A stretch of 64,000 bases of DNA from Chrysaora quinquecirrha (taxonomy: Eukaryota > Cnidaria > Scyphozoa > Semaeostomeae > Pelagiidae). The stretch covers positions 7,756,377-7,820,376 of the forward strand of contig JACTAT010000039.1 of NCBI GenBank assembly GCA_014526335.1, read 5' to 3'. Below are positions 22,128 to 35,400 of this stretch, piece by piece (position 1 is the first letter of the stretch; each line of letters begins with the position of its first letter). The notes under the pieces were generated by a model. The model was not told the DNA's origin and made no database searches. It saw only the letters and a list, made by a program, of their open reading frames with translations. The translations under genes were made by a program, and so were the position numbers.

Positions 22128-22240
22128 TGCAACCAGGAAGACCTCTGTCTGGGCCCCCAAGGTTGAGCAGGAAATAAGCAACCCAAAAGATTCAATCAAC
22201 AGCCAATGACAATGTGAATGTGAGTCACTGGTCATCAAGA
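22128..22240. promoter_or_regulatory. Putative bidirectional promoter interval
   Basis: Only 113 bp separate the predicted YJU2B ATG (minus) from the ARM/ILEI/SPRY ATG (plus). No TATA box is evident. The core promoter is inferred purely from this head-to-head layout. Confidence 0.45.
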
Positions 22241-23420
22241 ATGGCAGTAAGATCTAATCGGGCTTTAGTAGCAACAACAGCAGTTGCTGCAGCTACAGGT
22301 TGCTTTGTAACATGGAAACTGTATCGAAAATGGAAACATATTCAAAAGGAAAGGGAGAAAAGCTTGTCAGAGCTTGCAGAAAGAATAGACCCTGAAGACC
22401 TTGCTGAGTTAACTTGTTCTGATTATACTCCATTAAAAAGAAGTGCTGAACAGGTTTTAATTGATCGTATGATGTCTGAGGAACATCTGCAGTACTTGCT
22501 TGATAAATGTTCTTCAGAAAGTGAAGAGGAAGTGAAAAAATCAGTCATGGTTTTAAGCATTTTGACGAAGAATAATGAATTCAGACCATGTCTTATAGAG
22601 AAACAAGTTTTCAAAATCATTGTCAGATGTGTAAATAAGATATCAGATGGATTTCAGATAAAAAAATTAGCTGATAATTGTCACAAAAATTACGAAATTG
22701 AACAAATTCTGAAATACTCAATTGTTTCAATCTGTGATTTGGTCATTGACTCAGAAGAGGTGCTCACGAAATTCTTTAATAGCAACAAACTATTTGTTGC
22801 ATTTCTGTTAGAAATACTCAGTGACTCATCAGACAGCATTTCACAAGACATCCGAAAACTGATCATCCTGACTTTGCAGCAAATGGTTGAACATGAAAAT
22901 CTCTGTGTGAATTTAATCAGCTATGGGATGATTCAAAGGATGACCATGTGCTTTTTAAGAAGCATTGGTGATATGTGGCTGTCAAAATATTGTCTTCAAA
23001 TATTAGTGACTTATATGAATTATTTTGAAGATTATGTTACTGAAGAATTCTTACAAGAAATGGCTCAGCTTGGGATAGTACCTGTGCTAATCGGATGTCT
23101 TAAGTTTGATGACTCTGATCTTGTTTATTTAAGCACTGCTTTAATACATGAGTTTCTGCTCAAAGATTTACACAGAAACATCATTTCTAAGATTCCAGAT
23201 ATTATACAAACGTTTTATCAAATTCTGGTCAGCAGTGAATCTGGTATACAGAGACTTGTTCTTAGAATATACTGCTTTCTAAGCATTAATAATGACAATT
23301 TCAAAAATAAGCTTTCAAATTTCAAGCCTCTTCTAAAAAGACTTTCAATATGCCTTGCATCTGGAAACAATGATTTAGTTTATTGGGCTCTCTTATTGGT
23401 TCATGATCTGGCTATGATGG
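22241..23420 (+). CDS. ARM/ILEI/SPRY gene exon 1
   Basis: It opens at ATG GCA GTA AGA and encodes MAVRSNRALVATTAVAAATG and an alpha-helical armadillo-like solenoid up to VYWALLLVHDLAMM. The donor is GG|GTAAGT. A GTG nine codons upstream is in frame but is not a plausible start. Phase 1 out. Confidence 0.88.
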
Positions 23421-26400
23421 GTAAGTAGATTTAATTTTTTTTTCAAATGTTGCAATTTCTTAGTAGAAAATTTGGTAACAGGCCAACTTGCCACCCCACC
23501 TTAACATGGTCAAATCGGACCTCTTTCATGTCATGTTTCCCCATCTGTTCATACAACTCACCCCCTCGGTCAAGTCAACTCACGCCACCATCAAATAAAT
23601 GATATAAAGCAACAAAATTCAACTAAATTGAGTGAATCTATCAGTGTTATAAAAGGGGGTTTGGAATGGGAGCCCCTAACTTTAAACAGTTATAGTCCAG
23701 TGGGGGCAAGTTGACTTTTGAGATGGGGCAAGTTGGCTTTGAAGGTGGGGTAAGTTGACTTTGAAAGTGGGGCGAGTTGACCTAGAAGTGGGGTAAGTTG
23801 ACAATGGGGTAAGTTGGCAATGGGGCAAGTTGGTAGTGGGGCAAGTTGACTGGAAACAAAAAATTCTGGGCTTAATGTAGGGAAGCCACTGATAGCCCAG
23901 TTTAATACAGTATACAACTTTTTGCCAAAATATCAGGGCTCATAGAGTGCAAGTTGACTGATTGAGGACTTTAGTTAGCAGTGTGAGGCATCAGGCTGTT
24001 TTTATGCATATTATAGGCGGAAAGAACAATAGCAGAATAAGGAATTGCATCTCTGAGATGTGGACAGTATATTGCCTAGCCAATACAACAGCACTACCTA
24101 GCAAGGGCTACTAGATGCAGTTAAGGGACTGTCAACCATCCCATAGAGCAGTTGTTCTTGGCTAAGTTTTAGAAAACCACTTACGGCTCAAACAGATAGA
24201 TACAGATCTGTTTATCTTATCCCCATTTCAGGGTTTATCTGCACAGCTATTTTGAATGAGGACTTAAGCCCAAAGTATGCACAGGCTGACGGGCTGACAG
24301 TTGTGGTAATATTTGTGGAAGCAGCTGGTATTACAACTTAAAGTTCAGTCTCATGATATCTTCTAATAGCACATTCACTAACAACTTTATACAGTGTAAC
24401 TTCTAATGTGCTGTTGAGTGGGTGTCATTGAGGGTTAACATGTCAGAGCTTAATGCATATTATCTCTTCGTATTTACACATATTTTTTTATAAGAAACTA
24501 AAAAAATTGACCCAGTACTGAAAGTTTCTTAAGTTTTTCAAATTTTGAGTATTGAAAGTTTCTTAAGAGTTTCTTGAATGTCCATATTGGCAACAAAGTT
24601 ATTCTATCTGAATGATGTTCCAAACCTATTTATCGATGTTATTTAAATGCATATGAGTTTCCTGTTTGTCTACTTATCACAAAAATGCGCTATTGCAGAC
24701 AAAACACGGGAATTAAAAGAACATCTTTGCTGTCTGTGGTGAAAAGTTTCCTACGTAAAAAAATTCCAGTACTGGAGTTTCTTAACTTTTTGGCCATTTG
24801 AGAGTCTGGGTATCTGATAAAGGGTTTCTTATAAAAAAAATATATGTATTTCTGTGTTCTGAAGTCTTACCCTGTGGCTTTCATAGTCAAAAATACCTTT
24901 TTTCCCAAGTTAATTTTCACAAAACTTTCTTGCAGGAAAGAATGTGGCATATAAACTGCTGAAAGCGAACCCAGACTTGCTGAAGTTTGTTATTACTCTA
25001 ACTCAGAATAAAAATACAGGTTTGGTTGATGAAAAACTTGTGGCAGAAACTCTTGGATTCTTTTGCTCATGTGGTGAGTATATATGTTGGTATATTGGTT
25101 GAAGTTAGTTTTCTGGTAATATACCCAGCCCAATATCTCTACTATGACAGCCTCTTCAATGCAAAGGATACTCTCTTATGAGGTTTTTCTTTCAAATTAC
25201 CATATAGTCAGAAACTAGAATTTTTCTGCTATAAACCTTAAATTAAATCTTATCCCAAACCTCAGAGCATGCACGTTTTGACTGCTGCACTTGAAGAGCT
25301 TCGTTTTTCAGTAAAGCAGTGAAATTTTTCCTTTTCTTTATAAATCATGGTCGTATTTTATGTGTCCTGAGGCTGGTTTTCAAATTTTACTAGAAATTCG
25401 GCTAGATTAGAATTAAGCATCTTAAGCCCTGTCAAAACAATCAAACATTGTTTGTCAAGCATTTGAAGTTTACTTGCCGAGCAAAATTTTTCACCGCTTG
25501 GCCACATTGCAAAACAATGTTCTTGAAACATTCTTTGCTTGCATTATCAAGCAAAATTGTTTTTAAATTTTTTAGAAACATCTTGCAGGAAATATACTTA
25601 TTTTTGCTTGTTGAGCAGATTTGGCCAATGATTGCTTGATAAGCAAATTTTCAAATGTTAGACAAACAATTAAGTTTAGACAAGCGTTGAGACAAATGTT
25701 TACCTTTCAACGGTTCACGATCTTGATTTTATAGTGAAGAAAAGTTTGAAATACAAGCTGACTTGGACCTACAAATACGATAAAACTAACGCCAACTAGT
25801 TGTAACTGATTAGTATGTCGACATTTCAACAAATAATCAGAACCGGTTGCAGGAGCGCTCAGGTCGAATGCGACTGACGGGAATCAGTTGTCAACTACAC
25901 GCTTTTTTATAAAGAACCACTTTATAAGGAGCCTACATGTAGATGGCCCGAAAATTTAAAGAACTTATACTACTAAAGAGAAAATCATTAAGGAACTTTT
26001 CAATGTTGAATGCTTTTATCGCTGCAAATATTCAAGAGTTAGAAAGCCGTAAAATTGTACGTTAAGCATGTATCAAATGTTTCCTTGGTTAGTCTCGAGC
26101 TTTGCTCACATGCAAGTGCTTCTCATTTATTGTTAAGACCACTGTATGTGCAGTTAAAATTAAGGAACTATTAAGGAACTTTTTGAACTACAATTGCCTC
26201 AAAAGAGGTCTAAAAATAAGGAACTTTATGAACTAGGCCTTCAGGTAGGTTCCTTATAAAAAAAGAGTGTAGGAAATGTTCCAACCTTCTGGAGAGAAAC
26301 TAGTTGGAAAATAGTTGCCACAGCACTTTTGTTGACAGGTCAAGTGCGATGAATTAGTTCCGATTAGCAGCTTGCAACTACAGTCATCGCCAAAAATATT

Positions 26401-29400
26401 GGGACACCATGTTGTAAGTATGTTTTACCTTGAAAACCCGATCACATTGCAATATATCTAGGTATTTATATCCCCCTCCCCCGCGACTCAATGTTGGGAC
26501 CATTGGCAACAACGATTTCACCAACATTGAGTTGGGGGGAGGGGGAATGCCTCTTTAGAGCGAGAATTTTGAAAAAATTCGAAGTGTCCCAGCATTTTTG
26601 GCGAGGATTGTAGCTCTGACTGTGCGCATTGTCGACATACTATCGAAAAATAACGCAAAACCATCGCTCATGGTGAAATTTTCCACCCTCGATGACTTTT
26701 CACGGTGAAATGTCTTAAACCGTTTTAATTATTATTATTATTATTATTAATTTATTTAAAGTAGGGTACTACGAAATAATAGCTAATAGCTAACATAGCT
26801 AATTGAAACCTACTACTAAACACAAAGACAAAAAATTTACAAAAATTTTACAAAAAATTTACTCTAGGTTTACAAAAATAAGAAAATCTGTAATTAAGTC
26901 AAGAAACCAACTTGCGGTATGTATGGTGTACATAGTTTGCAGCTGCATGTTGGAGCAGGTTTTTAATTCTAAGATTATATTGCGGAATTTTTCTTGTAAA
27001 AATTTCTTTCATGAATCTTGGATTGAGGTCTTTATTTGTTTTGAAAATTTCCGTGATTAGCAGTTGAAGATTTTTGTGGTGAACGGTCACAGAATTGTTC
27101 TTTTCCAAAAGAGTTAAATAGTCTGACTGTTTGTCACTATAAGCTTTCCTCAAAGCTTTTTCGTGGATGTGATTTATCTTAGCGTTCGTACGTTTATTAA
27201 TGAGAGTATTTCTGAAAGAGCTGAAAGTTCCGTTTATTTTAACCCTTTGCACTCTATTTTGCAAGTAACTGTGGATGAGACGAAGGGCTTCTCTGTTTAG
27301 TCCGTAACTGGCAAGTTTTGCTGTCAAAAGTCTATGGTTTAAGCAATCAAAGGCCTTAAAGAGATCCATAAAAACAGCTCCAGCATTTTTGCCATGATCT
27401 AATGCCCCTTTTAAATTTTCAACAAATCTTATAAGAGCATGTTGGGTATTATATCCTTTTCGAAAACCACAGAGCAGTGGTGATAGAAAATTATTTGCGA
27501 AATGCTTAAGCTGTGTTTCTATAATTCTTTCATAAACTTTTGATAAGCTGGGCAAAATTGTGATGGGCCTGTAGTTTTTCTTAGAAAAAAAAAACATCGT
27601 CCTTCTTGAAAATAGCCGTGACGTCACCCCTTTTTAGTTCATCAGGAAAAGTGCATTGTAAGATGTTGGCATTGAGTTGTTGGTGCAATAGAAGGTACTC
27701 TGAATAGGCTTGAAGATTCATGAACTCCAGATAATTATCGCACAGCCATTGCTACGCTTCGACGAGAATGCCGATTAGGAAAATAATTATTATTGCTGCA
27801 AGAACTTGGAGCAGAAAATCTGGAGTGATACCCGAAAAGATCAGCCGACAATACATTTCTAATGAGAAGTCATCTGGAATTCATGAATCTTTAAGCCTAT
27901 TCAGAGTGCCTTCTGGTCTTTAATGCTTATTTTCAAACAAACAAGGCTACATAAAGTAAAATAGTCTTTGCAGTGCTCATTTACTTCAAGGCTGGTCGTT
28001 GGAAAGTTTGTTTCACTGTAGCATATATACAATATGAATACAACTAATAAGAGTAGTAGCTATACGCTATTCAACGACACGGCTGTTATAACATATAGCT
28101 GTACGAGAAGGACGTCTGGATCCTTCGCTATTTTTGTTGCATTGATAACATGTCCAGTGTACTTTCTTATGTTCAAAATTCTTGTACATCGTTTTGACTT
28201 GAGGCTCCCTCGTCATAAGATATTGCTCAGCTTGAACATCTCTGACAGCATTCAAATTGCTTCGATGGCGTTGCTTAATATTCTCAGCTTCATTTTCCAA
28301 GCAAAAAGCACTTCAATTGGCTGTCAAGTGATTCGAAAATTCTTGGAGTTTTTCGCTATTTCAACCGTTGTTAGTGCAAGCGGAAGCACCCTCCTCTTGT
28401 CTTACGAGCGCTACATTGCATGCATTCACTGCCTGCGATTACATGACATTGTCACCGATGAACTGGTGAACAGAGCGTTGTACTGCATATGGGCAGTTGC
28501 CTTCATCTGCGGATTTCTTGACAAGGATCGATATGAGGCGAATTACACTCTTGTGGCAATTCAACTCACCAAATCAATGAACATCATATACACAAGTGTT
28601 GTTCTTACAAGCGCTGCTAGTCTCACATGTGTTCAAGTTCGCCTGTACCTGCTGTCTCGTAAGAAAATGAAAGTCCTTCCCGCCAATAATTTTGGAGCAG
28701 CAGCAGAGGAGAACGAGATGAGAAAAGCTGAAATTAAAGTTGCCATCGTCGCAAGTACAGTTATTGGTTTTTACGTAGTTTCCATGTGTCCGTTGGCCTT
28801 CTACATGATATCCGTTGGTTTTGAGACGAAGAATGATGCCTCAGCATTCAGATTGGTATCTATTATCGTGGCACAAGTAAACACAGTAGCCAATCCTTTC
28901 ATCTATGGTCTTGGTATGGCAGACACAAGACAACAAATCGTGATAGAGCTCAGAAAAATGAAAACAGCAGTCGTTGATCTGGTCCGAAGAATTTTCAATC
29001 TGTAAACTTTTGTTGACTTTTCACTTTGAATAACGTTAATCAATTTTGTGGGTTCTAAACATGATATTATCGTTGGTTAAATTACAGAATTGTACAAATG
29101 ATGTTTTGAGGTTTGCTCTTCGTCAAGCATTAACTTAATGTTAACAAAATTTAAACTAACAATATATAGTGTATATCTATGTGTATCTGATATAGAAGAA
29201 CTGATTGATCACAGCCATGGTCTAATTTGGAAGGGTATAGTTGTATAAAAAAAGCTAATATTTTGTATGATGTATTGGTTTATGACCTTTTATGCAGATG
29301 GTGAATTTGCATTGTGTTTAAAACACCAATCAGTTTCTCAGATACAGCGGGAAAATCACTAGAATGAATTGAAGAGTCCAAGTGAGAAAACAAACTCTTT

Positions 29401-32400
29401 CTGTCTACACACAACCGGCCTTTCGGTTTTGGTTGTAGAAAAATTCCAAAACAAGTGAAACAAAGGTCTTGACAATGATTTTTAAACAATCCTCGCTGTA
29501 GTTTTCTTTACAATTTGGGTTATCGAGTAAGTGTTGTCCTATGGCCAAATCATGTTTGAGGCTAGGTTGTTGTTTGGACTAACGGGGTGGTTGCTCTCTT
29601 TGCCGAAAATTGTCCCTTTTGTTATTATTGACTCAAGTATATAGTATATACTGGTGCATATATGACATACATATACTGTTTGCTTTAAGTAAGAAGCCTT
29701 ATACATAGCTATGTATATCCATATCTACTTGAATAACTTAAACAAAACAACTTATGTGGATTTAGATATAAGATTAAAAAGTTTTTAACTCTAAGTTTGA
29801 ATGATATAACAGTATGCGTAATCTATGACGAATGGATGAATTGGTAGTTAACAATTGATTAGCTTTATGTGCTTACTTTGTTATTATTAATGTATATACT
29901 GGTGTATATATGACACACATGTAATGTTTGCTTTAGTAAAGCCTTATACATATCTATAGCCACTTGAATAACTTAAACAAAACAACTTATGTGGATTTAG
30001 ATATAAGATTAAAAGGTTTTTTAACTCTAAGTTTGAATGATATTACAGTATGCGTAATCTATGACGAATTGATGAATTGGTAGTTAACAATTGATTAGCT
30101 TTATGTGCTTACTTTGTTATTATTAATGTATATACTGGTGTATATATGACACACATGTAATGTTTGCTTTAGTAAAGCCTTATACATATCTATAGCCACT
30201 TGAATAACTTAAACAAAACAACTTATGTGGATTTAGATATAAGATTAAAAGGTTTTTTAACTCTAAGTTTGAATGATATTACAGTATGCGTAATCTATGA
30301 CGAATTGATGAATTGGTAGTTAACAATTGATTAGCTTTATGTGCTTACTTCGTTGTTATTAATGTATATACTGGTGTATATATGACACACATATAATGTT
30401 TGCTTTAGTAAAGCCTTATACATATCTATTGCCACTTGAATAACTATGACAAAACAACTTATGTGGATTTAGATATAAGATTAAAAGGTTATTAACTACA
30501 AGTTTGAATGATTTTACAGTATGCGTAATCTATGACGAATTGATGAATTGGTAGTTAACAATTGATTAGCTTTAGCTATGTGCTTACTTCGTTGTTATTA
30601 ATGTATATACTGGTGTATATATGACACACATGTAATGTTTGCTTTAGTAAAGCCTTATACATATCTATAGCCACTTGAATAACTTAAACAAAACAACTTA
30701 TGTGGATTTAGATATAAGATTAAAAGGTTTTTTAACTACTAGTTTGAATGATATTATAGTATGCGTAATTTATGACGAATTGATGAATTGGTAGTTAACA
30801 ACTGGTTAGCTTTATGTGCTTACTTCGTTATTATTAATGTATATACTGGTGTATATATGACACACAGGTAATGTTTGCTTTAGTAAAGCCTTATACATAT
30901 CTATAGCCACTTGAATAACTTAAACAAAACAACTTATGTGGATTTAGATATAAGATTAAAAGGTTTTTAACTCTAAGTTTGAACGATATAACAGTATGCG
31001 TAATCTATGACGAATGGATGAGTTGGTAGTTAACAACTGATTAGCTTTATGTGCTTAGTTCGTTGTTATTAATGTATATACTGGTGTATATATGACACAC
31101 ATATAATGTTTGCTTTAGTAAAGCCTTATACATATCTATAGCCACTTGAATAACTTAAACAAAACAACTTATGTGGATTTAGATATAAGATTAAAAGGTT
31201 TTTAACTCTAAGTTTGAATGATATTACAGTATGCGTAATCTATGACGAATTGATGAATTGGTAGTTAACAATTGATTAGCTTTATGTGCTTACTTCGTTG
31301 TTATTAATGTATATACTGGTGTATATATGACACACATATAATGTTTGCTTTAGTAAAGCCTTATACATATCTATAGCCACTTGAATAACTTAAACAAAAC
31401 AACTTATGTGGATTTAGATATAAGATTAAAAGGTTTTAACTACAAGTTTGAATGATTTTACAGTATGCGTAATCTATGACGAATTGATGAATTGGTAGTT
31501 AACAATTGATTAGCTTTATGTGCTTACTTTGTTATTATTAATGTATATACTGGTGTATATATGACACACATATAATGTTTGCTTTAGTAAAGCCTTATAC
31601 ATATCTATTGCCACTTGAATAACTATGACAAAACAACTTATGTGGATTTAGATATAAGATTAAAAGGTTTTTAACTACAAGTTTGAATGATTTTACAGTA
31701 TGCGTAATCTATGACGAATTGATGAATTGGTAGTTAACAATTGATTAGCTTTATGTGCTTACTTTGTTATTATTAATGTATATACTGGTGTATATATGAC
31801 ACACATATAACAAAACAACTTATGTGGATTTAGATATAATAAATCAATTTTATGAATGAAAACTTGAAGTTTGAAGGCTGTTATAAACTATGGTGAAGTA
31901 AATACTTGGAGCAATCGATGTATATATGCTTACTGTTATTATAATCGAGATATAAATGTTTCTTTCTCAAGTCTAAACTAAGTGTAGACATGCTTTCCAT
32001 CCCATGCTTGCAATGATTAGGCTAACAAAATAAATGCATTGTTGAGAAGTGGGAGGGTTATTATGTATTTTTGTGATACGTGAACAGTGGTGTTTTTTTA
32101 AATGTGAAACGCGAATGAAATAAAAACAATTTCGTGAAACGTGAACGAGTATCAAGCATGCAACGTGATATTGCTCAGCTTGAACATCTCTGACAGCATT
32201 CAAATTGCTTCGATGGCGTTGCTTAATATTCTCAGCTTCATTTTCCAAGTAAAAAGCACTTCAATTGGCTGTCAAGTGATTCGAAAATTCTTGGAGTTTT
32301 TTGCTATTTCAACCGTCGTTAGTGCAAGCGGAAGCACCCTCCTCTTGTCTTACGAGCGCTACATTGCATGCATTCACTGCCTGCGGTTGCATGACATTGT

Positions 32401-35400
32401 CACCGATAAACTGGTGAACAGAGCGTTGTACTGCATATGGGCAGTTGCCTTCATCTGCGGATTTCTTGACAAGGATCGATATGAGGCGAATTACACTCTT
32501 GTGGCAATTCAACTCACCAAATCAATGAACATCATATACACAAGTGTTGTTCTTACAAGCGCTGCTGTTCTCACATGTGTTCAAGTTCGCCTGTATCTGC
32601 TGTCTCGTAAGAAAATGAAAGTCCTTCCCGCCAATAATTTTGGAGCAGCAGCAGAGGAAAACGAGATGAGAAAAGCTGAAATTAAAGTTGCCGTCGTCGC
32701 AAGTACAGTTATTGGTTTTTACGTAGTTTCCATGTGTCCGTTGGCCTTCTACATAATGTCCGTTGGTTTTGAGACCAAGAATGATACCTCAGCATTCAGA
32801 TCGGTATTTATTATCCTGACACTAGTAAACACTGTAGCCAATCCTTTCATCTATGGTCTTGGTATGGCAGACACAAGGCAACAAATCATGATAGAGCTCA
32901 GAAAAATGAAAACCGCTGTCGTTGATCTGATCCGAAGTATTTTCAATCTGTAAACTTTCGTTGACTTTTCACTTTAACTAACTTTAATCAATTTTGTGGG
33001 TTCTAAACATAATATTATCGTTGCCTTATTTAAATTACCGAATTGAAGCATAATGGTGCTTTGAAGTTTGCTCTTCGTCAAGCATTAACTTACTGTTAAC
33101 AAAATTTAAACTAACAATATATAGTGTATATCTATGTGTATCTGATATAGAAGAACTGATTGATCACAGTCATGGTCTAATTTGGAAGGGTATAGTTGTA
33201 TAAAAAAAGCTAATATTTTGTATGATGTATTGGTTTATGACCTATTATGTAGATGGTGAATTGACATCGTGTTTAAAACACCAATCAGCTTACCAGATAC
33301 AGCGGGTACATCGATAGAATTAATTGAAGGGTCCGAGCGAGAAAACGAACTCTTTCTGTCTACACAGAACCGGCCTTTCAGTTTTGATGTGGACAGTTCC
33401 AAAACCCCCAAGTGAAGCAAAGATCTTGCTTTCAAGCAATGATTTTTAAACAATCCTCGCGGTAATTTTCTTCTCAATTTGGATTATCGAGTAAGTGTTA
33501 TCCTATGGCCAAATCATGTTTGAGGATAGGTTGTTGTTTGGAATCACGGGGTGGTTGCTCTCTTTGCCAAAAATTGTCCGTATTAATATTCATCAGCACA
33601 ATTGTGGAGTGTCAGACGAAAATTTTTCCGCCGTTTCTTGCAATTTTGAATTTTTTTGTATTACTTATACTGAAAATACAAAAAGTTAGATTTAGATATC
33701 GGATTTAAAGGTTTTTAACTGTAAGTTTGAATGGTATTACAGTGTGCATATTCTATAACGAATTGATAAATTGGTAGTTCACAATTGATTTGATGTAGCT
33801 TTATGTGCTTAGACTTTGTTATTATACTGGTGTATATATGACATACATATACTGTTTGCTTTAAGTAAGAAGCCTTATACATAGCTATTTGTTATCTATA
33901 GCTACTTGAATAACTCAAACAAAATCTAGAATCTGAACAAAAAGTTTTCAAAAGACATTTCCGAAAGAAAATTTGAAATCCAGTTCCTTTCTTGAAAAGG
34001 TGTATTCAGTAATAGCAACTTCGACTTTTGTGATAAATCTTCTGGAAGATTAGCCGTTGACTTTTCAACGTGAAGATTTCTTTAAGATATTACTCGGCAT
34101 TTACTGATATTCATTGTAGTAAACAGAAAAAGAGGCGAGGCAGCAGGCCAACAAACAAGTGTGTACTGTTGCCCATGATGGATTGACTGAGCACAGCCGA
34201 GGTTCGCTCTTGTCTGCAAAAATCAATTACTGCCTACTAATTATCGCACAGCCATTGCTACGCTTCGACAAGAAAGCCGATTAGGAAAATAATTATTATT
34301 GCTGCAAGAACTGGGAGCAGAAAGTCATGAGTGACATCAGAAAAGATCAGCCAACAATACATTTCTAATTCGAAGTCATCTGGAGCTCATGAATCTTTTA
34401 GCTTATTCAGAGTGCCTTCTGGTCTTTAATGCTTATTTTCCCACCAACAAGGCTACATGGGGTAAAATAGTTTTTGCAGTGCTCATTTACTTCAAGACTG
34501 GTCGTTGGGAAGTTAGTTTCACTGTAGCATATATACAATATGAGTACAACTAATAAGAGTAGTAGCTATACGCTATTCAACGACACGGCTGTTATAACAT
34601 ATAGCTGTACGAGAAGGACGTCTGGATCCTTCGCTATTTTTGTGGCATTGATAGCATTTCCAGTGTACTTTCTTATGTTCAAAATTCTTATACATCGTTT
34701 TGACTTGAGGCTCCCTCGTCATAAGATATTGCTCAGCTTGAACATCTCTGACAGCATTCAAATTGCTTCGATGGCGTTGCTTAATATTCTCAGCTTCATT
34801 TTCAAAGCAAAAAGCACTTCAATTGGCTGTCAAGTGATTCGAAAATTCTTGGAGTTTTTTGCTATTTCAACCGTTGTTAGTGCAAGCGGAAGCACCCTCC
34901 TCTTGTCTTACGAGCGCTACATTGCATGCATTCACTGCCTGCGGTTGCATGACATTGTCACCGATAAACTGGTGGACAGAGCGTTGTACTGCATATGGGC
35001 AGTTGCTTTCATATGCGGATTTCTTGACAAGGACCGATATGAGGCGAATTACACTCTTGTGGCAATTCAACTCACCAAATCAATGAACATCATATACACA
35101 AGTGTTGTTCTTACAAGCGCTGCTAGTCTCACATGTGTTCAAGTTCGCCTGTATCTGCTGTCTCGTAAGAAAATGAAAGTCCTTCCCGCCAATAATTTTG
35201 GAGCAGCAGTAGAGGAGAACGAAATGAGAAAAGCTGAAATCAAAGTTGCCATCGTCGCAAGTACAGTTATTGGTTTTTACGTGGTTTCTATTTGTCCGTT
35301 GGCCTTCTACATGATATCCGTTGGTTTTGAGACGAAGAATGATGCCTCAGCATTCAGATTGGTATCTATTATCGTGGCACAAGTAAACACAGTTGCCAAT

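Noticed and set aside
22214..22240. Upstream GTG as start of the ARM/ILEI/SPRY protein
   Set aside because: Non-ATG; the ATG at 22241 directly precedes the membrane anchor.
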